Assembly: GCA_937894795.1 (NCBI GenBank)
Contig: CALCQV010000139.1
Coordinates: forward strand, 1-10,933
Length of the DNA: 10,933 nucleotides
From: an uncultured Bacteroidales bacterium
Lineage (GTDB): Bacteria; Bacteroidota; Bacteroidia; Bacteroidales; Lentimicrobiaceae
Reading direction: 5' to 3'
This document shows positions 6,027 to 10,933 of this stretch, one piece after another. Each line of letters opens with the position of its first letter. Position 1 is the first letter of the stretch. The notes under the pieces are model-generated. The model did not search any database. It had not been told where the DNA came from and saw only the letters and a list, made by a program, of their open reading frames with translations. Both the position numbers and the translations under genes were made by a program.

Positions 6027-7193
6027 ATGGAAACTAAACTTAAAAAAGTAGATATAATATTCGAGGACGATAAAACAATATCACCGATTGGAATATTAGA
6101 AAAGACAATAAAAAGGTCTGCTGATGAAATCATACTTGACTTGATTGATAGCGGCCTTAAAGGAAGAGGTGGAGCAGGTTTTCCTACCGGCTTGAAATGG
6201 AAATTCACCCGCAATGAAGACAGCGAAGTGAAATACGTGATCTGCAATGCTGATGAAGGAGAACCGGGAACATTTAAGGACAGGGAAATTCTTGACCGTG
6301 TACCTGAAAAAATATTCACCGGTATGGCTATCTGCGGTTATGTTATCGGTGCCAAAGAGGGGTATATTTATATCAGAGGCGAATATAACTTCCTATTGAA
6401 GAGCATACAGGCTAAATTGGATAAGTTCAACAATGAGATGAAGCAGAAGCACATAGACTTCACCATTTATCTTAAAAGTGGCAGTGGAGCTTATGTATGC
6501 GGTGAAGAAAGCGCATTATTCGAATCAATGGAAGGCAAGCGCGGCGAGCCACGCAACAAGCCCCCCTACCCCACAGTTGCCGGTTATAACAATAAGCCCA
6601 CTGTTATCAATAATGTTGAAACGCTGGTTTATACAACCATGATCTGCCACATGGGTCCTGAGAAATTCAAGGCTTTGGGTACAACCGACTCAAGGGGATC
6701 AAAAGTGTTCAGCGTTTCAGGTGATACACCCATTCCCGGCATCTATGAACTGGAACTGGGCATGCCACTCAATAAATTCGTTGAAGAATTCGGCGATGGT
6801 GATGCCAAGGCTATTCAGGTGGGAGGTGCTTCAGGTCATTGCGTACCCCGCAAGAAATTCAATGATACCATTATAGGTTTTGAAGGTATTCCTACCGGCG
6901 GTTCTATGATGATTTTCAACAGTTCAAGGTCCATGTACAATGTGTTGCACGACTATCTTGAGTTCTTCACAGAAGAATCATGCGGACAGTGCACTCCTTG
7001 TCGCGTGGGATGTCAGCAACTGCTTAAAGGAATTGAAGCGGTAAAAAGAGGGGAACGCTCTCCCTCCTATCTTGATGATCTCAAGAAACTTACCAACACA
7101 ATGAAAATTGCAGCAAAGTGTGGGTTGGGACAATCAGTCGGCAATCCCTTCAATTCGATAGTCGATAACTTCAGGGAAGAGATAATCTATTAA
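6027..7193 (+). CDS. hydB: [FeFe]-hydrogenase subunit HydB, short NuoF-like NAD(H)/FMN diaphorase
   Basis: The NAD(H)- and FMN-binding subunit. Visible motifs are GRGGAGFPTGLKW (46-58) for FMN, NADEGEPGTFKDR (74-86), the Gly/Glu-rich nucleotide site GAYVCGEESALFESMEGKRG from residue 154, and the [4Fe-4S] ligands C319-x2-C322-x2-C325 with C365. At 388 residues it is essentially only the NuoF core. Bifurcating HydB proteins (over 550 residues, as in Thermotoga maritima) add an N-terminal thioredoxin-like [2Fe-2S] domain and a C-terminal 2[4Fe-4S] ferredoxin domain, and both are absent here. The coding frame ends cleanly at 7193 and hydA starts 23 bp later, so this is not an obvious truncation. 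The architecture favours an NADH-dependent, ferredoxin-independent enzyme. Confidence 0.93.
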   Translation: METKLKKVDIIFEDDKTISPIGILEKTIKRSADEIILDLIDSGLKGRGGAGFPTGLKWKFTRNEDSEVKYVICNADEGEPGTFKDREILDRVPEKIFTGMAICGYVIGAKEGYIYIRGEYNFLLKSIQAKLDKFNNEMKQKHIDFTIYLKSGSGAYVCGEESALFESMEGKRGEPRNKPPYPTVAGYNNKPTVINNVETLVYTTMICHMGPEKFKALGTTDSRGSKVFSVSGDTPIPGIYELELGMPLNKFVEEFGDGDAKAIQVGGASGHCVPRKKFNDTIIGFEGIPTGGSMMIFNSSRSMYNVLHDYLEFFTEESCGQCTPCRVGCQQLLKGIEAVKRGERSPSYLDDLKKLTNTMKIAAKCGLGQSVGNPFNSIVDNFREEIIY

Positions 7194-7216
7194 CAGCACC
7201 TCAAAAAACAGATAAC

Positions 7217-9010
7217 ATGAACAAATATTTAGTAAACCTTAAGGTCAATAATATGCCCGTTTCTGTAGAAGAGGGCACTACCATACTTGATGCTGCGAAA
7301 AAGCTGAATCTGCGCATTCCCACTCTTTGCAATCACCCCGATCTCTCTGTAGCCGGCAATTGCAGGGTTTGCGTAGTAGAGATCAAGGGAGCCAGGCTAT
7401 TGGCAGCATCATGCGCCACACCTGTTTCTGAAGGGATGGAAGTATTCACCAATAGCGAAAAAGTGAGAATAGCCCGCAAACATATTGTTGAGCTTCTCTT
7501 ATCAGAACATAATGCCGATTGTACAAAGTGCTTTAAGAATGGCAACTGCGAATTGCAGGACCTGGCCTCCGAGTACAGAATTGGTGACCATGTCTTCCTC
7601 GATCTGGTAAAACCTGCTCATAAAATTCAAGACATATCATCACCTTCAATTGTTAAAGATGATAGTAAATGTATCCGCTGCCAGCGATGTGTACGCACCT
7701 GTCATGAATTGCAGGGTATCAGTGCCCTGGCAGTTACCAACAAAGGTGACCATCAGAAAATCTCCACTTTTTTGAACAAACCACTCAATGATGTGGTATG
7801 CTCAGCTTGCGGACAATGTATAAACCGCTGCCCGACAGGTGCTTTGACTGAACGCAACTACATAGAGGAAGTATGGAAAGCCATTTATGACCCAACCAAG
7901 TTTGTTGTGGTACAAACTGCCCCTGCTACCAGAGTAGCTTTGGGTGAAGATCTGGGATTACCTCCGGGTGAAAGGGTTACCGGACACATGGTTTCTGCTC
8001 TTAAAAAACTTGGTTTCAATAAAGTGCTGGATACCGACTTTACGGCTGACCTTACCATCATGGAAGAAGGCACCGAATTGCTTACCCGGTTAAAAAGAGC
8101 ATTGGTAGATAAGGATGAAACAGCTATATTGCCAATGATGACTTCATGTTCACCCGGCTGGATCAAGTTCCAGGAACACATGTATCCTGAATTGCTCAAT
8201 AATCTTTCAACCTGTAAATCACCACAGCAGATGTTCGGCGCTTTGGCGAAAACCTATTATGCTGAAAAGATCAACATCAAAGCTCAGGATATGGTGGTTG
8301 TTTCCATTATGCCTTGCGTAGCCAAGAAGTTTGAATGTGAAAGATCAGAGATGCGCGACAGTGGCTATCAGGATGTTGATTATGTTTTAACCACCAGGGA
8401 ACTGGCCATGATGATCAAGCAGGCTGGTATTGACTTCGGTAAAATTGAAGAGGAACACTATGATAGCATACTTGGTGAATCAACAGGTGCTGCCGTAATA
8501 TTCGGTGCTACCGGTGGAGTAATGGAAGCCGCGTTGAGAACAGCCTACGAAATTGTTACAGGACGTGAAGTACCATTCACCAACCTGAACATTCAACCTG
8601 TTCGTGGTATGGATGGAATTAAAGAAGCATCCATTAAAATCAAGAACGTTAAGCCCGAATGGAGTTTCCTTGAAGGAGTTGACCTCAATGTAGCCATAGC
8701 GCACGGACTGGCCAATGCAAGGCAGCTTATGGAAAAAGTGAAAAGCGGTGAAGCCAATTACCATTTCATTGAAATTATGGGCTGTCCGGGCGGTTGTCTT
8801 GGTGGTGGAGGCCAACCTATTCCAACTTCACCCGAAATAAGGAAGAAGAGAGCCGAAGCCATCTATAGTGAAGATGCCGGAATGCCGTTAAGAAAATCGC
8901 ATGAGAATCCTGAAGTAATAGAAGTTTATTCCAAGTTCCTGGGAGAACCTTTAGGACATAAATCACACGATTTATTGCATACGCATTATAAACCAAGAAA
9001 GCGCTACTAA
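7217..9010 (+). CDS. hydA: [FeFe]-hydrogenase catalytic subunit HydA (multimeric group A type)
   Basis: The 597-residue H2-forming subunit. Its domains in order are: a [2Fe-2S] plant-ferredoxin domain with C38, C49, C52, C66; a His-Cys [4Fe-4S] site with H98, C102, C105, C111; two ferredoxin [4Fe-4S] clusters with C152/C155/C158/C205 and C195/C198/C201/C162; and the H-cluster domain. H-cluster motifs are L1 TSCSPGW (309-315), L2 MPCVAKKFE (365-373, C367) and L3 EIMGCPGGCLGGGGQP (519-534, C523 and C527). L1 differs from canonical TSCCPGW: the proton-relay Cys (C311) is kept but the next residue, an H-cluster ligand in Clostridium CpI, is Ser312. The C-terminus ends with the usual SHDLLHTHY and has no extra [2Fe-2S] tail. 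Maturases HydE/F/G are not in the window and must be supplied elsewhere. Confidence 0.96.
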   Translation: MNKYLVNLKVNNMPVSVEEGTTILDAAKKLNLRIPTLCNHPDLSVAGNCRVCVVEIKGARLLAASCATPVSEGMEVFTNSEKVRIARKHIVELLLSEHNADCTKCFKNGNCELQDLASEYRIGDHVFLDLVKPAHKIQDISSPSIVKDDSKCIRCQRCVRTCHELQGISALAVTNKGDHQKISTFLNKPLNDVVCSACGQCINRCPTGALTERNYIEEVWKAIYDPTKFVVVQTAPATRVALGEDLGLPPGERVTGHMVSALKKLGFNKVLDTDFTADLTIMEEGTELLTRLKRALVDKDETAILPMMTSCSPGWIKFQEHMYPELLNNLSTCKSPQQMFGALAKTYYAEKINIKAQDMVVVSIMPCVAKKFECERSEMRDSGYQDVDYVLTTRELAMMIKQAGIDFGKIEEEHYDSILGESTGAAVIFGATGGVMEAALRTAYEIVTGREVPFTNLNIQPVRGMDGIKEASIKIKNVKPEWSFLEGVDLNVAIAHGLANARQLMEKVKSGEANYHFIEIMGCPGGCLGGGGQPIPTSPEIRKKRAEAIYSEDAGMPLRKSHENPEVIEVYSKFLGEPLGHKSHDLLHTHYKPRKRY

Positions 9011-9060
9011 TATCATATTTAGATAGATATAAGTAACGTCATATCATGCAATTACATAAA

Positions 9061-9091
9061 AAAAAAGAGTGTTCTTTGAGCACTCTTTTTT
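9061..9091 (+). terminator. Rho-independent terminator after hydA
   Basis: A perfect 11-bp stem, AAAAAAGAGTG with CACTCTTTTTT, encloses a 9-nt loop and ends in a T-run, 50 nt after the hydA stop. It separates hydCBA from the downstream operon and may act on both strands. Confidence 0.93.
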
Positions 9092-9132
9092 GGTATATTA
9101 ATAACTGCAAATGAGGATAATAGACTATCGTT

Positions 9133-9150
9133 CTGTTATTTTTATAACAT
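9133..9150 (+). promoter_or_regulatory. Rex-like palindrome, upstream copy
   Basis: CTGTTATTTTTATAACAT contains the perfect inverted repeat TGTTAT-TTTT-ATAACA. It has Rex spacing (two 7-bp half-sites, 4-bp gap) and the core TGTTA...TAACA, but matches only 10 of 14 half-site positions of TTGTTAAnnnnTTAACAA. It abuts a better site at 9150-9167. Confidence 0.45.
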
Positions 9151-9167
9151 TGTTATTTTTTTCACAA
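9150..9167 (+). promoter_or_regulatory. Rex-type operator of the DRTGG/GHKL/sensory-hydrogenase operon
   Basis: TTGTTATTTTTTTCACAA shares the layout of the hydCBA operator: identical TTGTTA left end, identical TTCACAA right end, identical 18-bp length. It matches TTGTGAAnnnnTTCACAA at 12 of 14 half-site positions. It lies 28 bp upstream of the TACCTTTG box, just above the expected -33 region. Confidence 0.62.
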
Positions 9168-9195
9168 TTTATTAGGGAGATTCAAAATAACTGCA

Positions 9196-9203
9196 TACCT
9201 TTG
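9196..9203 (+). promoter_or_regulatory. Bacteroidota -7 box (TACCTTTG)
   Basis: TACCTTTG is identical to the truA box. It predicts a transcription start near 9210 and a leader of about 45 nt before the ATG at 9254. It sits after the hydA terminator, so the downstream genes form their own transcription unit. Confidence 0.65.
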
Positions 9204-9253
9204 CATCACCATTTGAACTGATCCTGCATCGTTAGGTGCTTAATATTATTAAA

Positions 9254-9598
9254 ATGAAAATTAGGGAAGTAGTACAATTATTGAATGCAAAAGTGATTTC
9301 CGGTCATGACTATCTTGAAGCTGAGGTAGAGTACACCTTTGCCTCTGACCTGATGAGTGATGTATTAACCATTGAAAAGGAGAACATACTGTTACTTACC
9401 GGCTTGGCTAATCTTCAAACAATCAGGACTTCTGAGATGTCTGAAATCAGCAATATCGTTTTTGTGCGCAAGAAAAAAGCGACTCCCGAGATGATCCAAT
9501 TAGCCGAAGAGAATGACATGATACTGATTGAGTGTGACTACTCCATGTTCAAAGCATCCGGCTTACTTTACACAGCAGGCTTAAAGCCTGTGTATTAA
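9254..9598 (+). CDS. Small DRTGG-domain protein of [FeFe]-hydrogenase gene clusters
   Basis: A 114-residue cytoplasmic protein made almost entirely of one DRTGG domain (PF07085), also found as a middle domain in phosphotransacetylases and CBS proteins. Typical stretches are ASDLMSDVLT, ILLLTGL, a predicted strand NIVFVRKKKATPEMIQLAEEN, and the tail ASGLLYTAGL. The function of such stand-alone domains is unknown; a ligand-binding or regulatory role is inferred. Small DRTGG proteins recur beside hydrogenase operons in anaerobes. I chose ATG 9254 (MKIREVVQLL) over an in-frame GTG at 9236, because the family begins with this KIxEVVxLL helix and the extension MLNIIK looks non-native. It leads an operon with the GHKL ATPase, 11 bp downstream. 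Confidence 0.85.
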   Translation: MKIREVVQLLNAKVISGHDYLEAEVEYTFASDLMSDVLTIEKENILLLTGLANLQTIRTSEMSEISNIVFVRKKKATPEMIQLAEENDMILIECDYSMFKASGLLYTAGLKPVY

Positions 9599-9609
9599 AA
9601 CGAAATGAA

Positions 9610-10029
9610 ATGAACTTTGAATTCAACGTTGAGGGTGGTAACTTTACTAAGGCAGGCACGGCATCGAGTCAGCTTAAGAAAATACTGAAGCAACTCAACG
9701 TTGATTCCAAAGTCATTAAACGCATTGTTGTTGCTCTTTATGAGGCTGAAGTGAACATTGTTGCTCACGCTTATTCAGGTAAAGTAATCATTGACATCAG
9801 TACTGACAGAATTGACATGGTACTTGAAGATGAAGGCCCCGGTATTCCTGATATCAGCCTTGCCATGCAACAGGGGTATTCAACTGCTTCAAGTGCAGTG
9901 AGAGAGATGGGATTCGGTGCAGGTATGGGATTACCGAATATGAAGAACAACTGCGATGAATTGACAATTACTTCAGAAGTGGGAAAGGGAACCATCGTTA
10001 AGATGGCTGTCTGTTTAAATCAAAACTGA
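9610..10029 (+). CDS. Stand-alone GHKL ATPase, RsbW/SpoIIAB-like
   Basis: A 139-residue protein that is only a histidine-kinase-type ATP-binding domain, as in anti-sigma-factor serine kinases. The N box is EAEVN at 45-49 (E45 as general base, N49 for Mg2+). The G1 box is DEGPG at 73-77 and the G2 box is GFGAGMGL at 100-107. There is no dimerisation/phosphoacceptor helix and no transmembrane segment. Such proteins either phosphorylate an anti-sigma-factor antagonist on Ser or bind a sigma factor; no SpoIIAA-type or sigma partner is in the window. It is 11 bp after the DRTGG gene and 1 bp before the hydrogenase-domain gene, so the three are almost certainly translated from one mRNA. A role in relaying a signal from the hydrogenase-like protein is inference. 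Confidence 0.87.
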   Translation: MNFEFNVEGGNFTKAGTASSQLKKILKQLNVDSKVIKRIVVALYEAEVNIVAHAYSGKVIIDISTDRIDMVLEDEGPGIPDISLAMQQGYSTASSAVREMGFGAGMGLPNMKNNCDELTITSEVGKGTIVKMAVCLNQN

Positions 10030-10030
10030 A

Positions 10031-10933
10031 ATGGAAAAGGGGAATTTTCATCATGCTTTAAAAATACGGGAGGACCTTTGTGTAGGGTGCTCTCATTGCA
10101 TGAATGTATGCCCCACCGAAGCTATTAGAGTAAGTAATGGGAAAGCAATGCTCTTGGGCGATAAGTGTATTGATTGCGGAAAGTGTTTCAGGGATTGTCC
10201 TTCAAGCGCTATCATTATTGACCATGACGACTTTAACTTCATTTTTGATTATAAATACCGCATTGTATTAGTACCGGCCATATTTACTGGCCAGTTCCCT
10301 GAAGATATTACCTTGAGGCAGATTCACAGCGTAATGCTTGACATTGGCTTCACTCATATTTATGAAGTGGAAAATGGTGCTGAAATCCTTGCAGATGAAA
10401 TTCAGGAGTATATGGATACTCACCCTGAAATCAAGCCTGTAATATCATCATTCTGTCCGGCTATCGTAAGACTTATCCAGGTTAAGTTCCCTTCACTCGT
10501 TGAAAATATCATGCTGCTGAAACCTCCTTTGGATATTTCAGCGCATTTCATCAAAAAAGAGTTACTTGATCAAGGCATCCCCGAAGAGGAAATCGGCATA
10601 TTCTATGTAACACCCTGCGCCGCTAAGATTGCGGCTATCAAGGATCCCGTGGGTGAACCATCCTCCCCTATTACAGGTGTCATCAACATGGATTTCCTTT
10701 TCAATAAGGTTTATCATCAGGTTTCAAAGAAGTCCAACCAGTCGTGTACCGTGCCTGCTCCGCCTACCCTTTCGGAAAAAGCAAAGAGCTGGTCACTCAC
10801 CAATGGGGAAGCTGCCCAAATTAAAGGGCGCTGCCTTGCCATTGATGAAATCCATAATGTGATTGATTTCCTTGAAAAGCTGGAGAATGATGAAGTAAGT
10901 GACATAGATTTCCAAGGAAATCAATCACATTAT
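10031..10933 (+). CDS. Ferredoxin/[FeFe]-hydrogenase-domain protein, putative sensory type (3' end missing)
   Basis: An ORF open to the window end, 301 codons. Two [4Fe-4S] ferredoxin motifs come first: C17/C20/C23 with C27-P and C46/C49/C52 with C56-P. The [FeFe]-hydrogenase large-subunit fold follows. L1 reads SSFCPAI (139-145): F141 replaces the proton-relay Cys, while the ligand C142 is kept. L2 reads TPCAAKIAA (194-202): C196 and K199 are kept, Met and the final Glu are lost. L3 lies beyond the end. These changes, the 2x[4Fe-4S] start and the DRTGG/GHKL neighbours match the putative sensory (HydS-like) hydrogenases, which often carry a C-terminal PAS domain, not visible here. It may bind an H-cluster yet turn over H2 slowly. 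The last ~7 codons (after about 10912) fall in a fold-back repeat and are probably not genuine. Confidence 0.85.
   Translation, partial: MEKGNFHHALKIREDLCVGCSHCMNVCPTEAIRVSNGKAMLLGDKCIDCGKCFRDCPSSAIIIDHDDFNFIFDYKYRIVLVPAIFTGQFPEDITLRQIHSVMLDIGFTHIYEVENGAEILADEIQEYMDTHPEIKPVISSFCPAIVRLIQVKFPSLVENIMLLKPPLDISAHFIKKELLDQGIPEEEIGIFYVTPCAAKIAAIKDPVGEPSSPITGVINMDFLFNKVYHQVSKKSNQSCTVPAPPTLSEKAKSWSLTNGEAAQIKGRCLAIDEIHNVIDFLEKLENDEVSDIDFQGNQSHY
10854..10933. repeat. Perfect 21-bp inverted repeat at the window end
   Basis: Positions 10913-10933 are the exact reverse complement of 10854-10874, separated by 38 nt. The right arm ends at the last base of the window. Both arms lie inside a coding region, and the protein departs from the family pattern where the right arm begins. 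A sequencing, amplification or assembly fold-back is the likeliest origin. Confidence 0.9.

Noticed and set aside
7885..8199. 104-codon reverse ORF within hydA
   Set aside because: Shadow of the well-supported hydA reading frame. The Ser/Val-rich translation has no domain features.
9100..9195. 10-bp direct repeat AATAACTGCA at 9100-9109 and 9186-9195 flanking the Rex-like sites
   Set aside because: Only 10 bp and AT-rich, with no insertion element or attachment-site features between the copies. Most likely coincidental.
10629..10862. 77-codon forward ORF near the window end
   Set aside because: Out of frame within the hydrogenase-domain gene that starts at 10031 and stays open to the end with clear ferredoxin and L1/L2 motifs.

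Overview
The window reads as one end-to-end contig from a member of the Bacteroidota, probably an anaerobic fermenter. The lineage call rests on TAnnTTTG-type -7 promoter boxes (TATATTTG, TACCTTTG) in front of several genes, few Shine-Dalgarno sequences, the rRNA sequences, and gene families typical of the group (a BadF-type sugar kinase and a DUF456 protein). No species-level call is possible from what is here.

Layout. Positions 1-303 are the 3' end of a 23S rRNA gene, followed by a spacer without tRNA, a complete 5S rRNA and a strong terminator. Next come two forward genes: a BadF/BadG-type N-acetylglucosamine kinase-like ATPase and a secreted beta-lactamase-family serine hydrolase. A lipoprotein MsrB lies on the reverse strand, with three decayed 25-bp tandem repeats upstream of it. 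A DUF456 membrane protein then converges on, and overlaps, truA.

From about 5400 onward the window is a hydrogen-metabolism region. hydC-hydB-hydA encode an NAD(H)-linked trimeric [FeFe]-hydrogenase. HydB is a short NuoF-like subunit lacking the extra N- and C-terminal iron-sulfur domains of bifurcating HydB proteins, so an NADH-dependent, ferredoxin-independent enzyme is the better guess. A strong terminator ends this operon. A second, separately promoted operon follows: a DRTGG-domain protein, a stand-alone GHKL (RsbW-like) ATPase, and the first 301 codons of a ferredoxin-[FeFe]-hydrogenase-domain protein of the putative sensory type. The proton-relay cysteine of that last protein is replaced by Phe.

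The main new observation is regulatory. The hydCBA promoter carries an 18-bp near-palindrome matching the binding site of Rex, the NADH/NAD+-sensing repressor. Two abutting Rex-like palindromes precede the DRTGG/GHKL/sensory-hydrogenase operon. The simplest model is that NADH redox state controls both the H2-forming enzyme and a putative H2-sensing module. No rex gene is in the window, so this is inference.

Cautions. The last 21 bases are an exact reverse complement of 10854-10874. This looks like a fold-back assembly or amplification artefact at the contig end, and the final seven or so codons of the last gene should not be trusted. HydA reads TSCSPGW where TSCCPGW is canonical, which puts Ser at an H-cluster ligand position.
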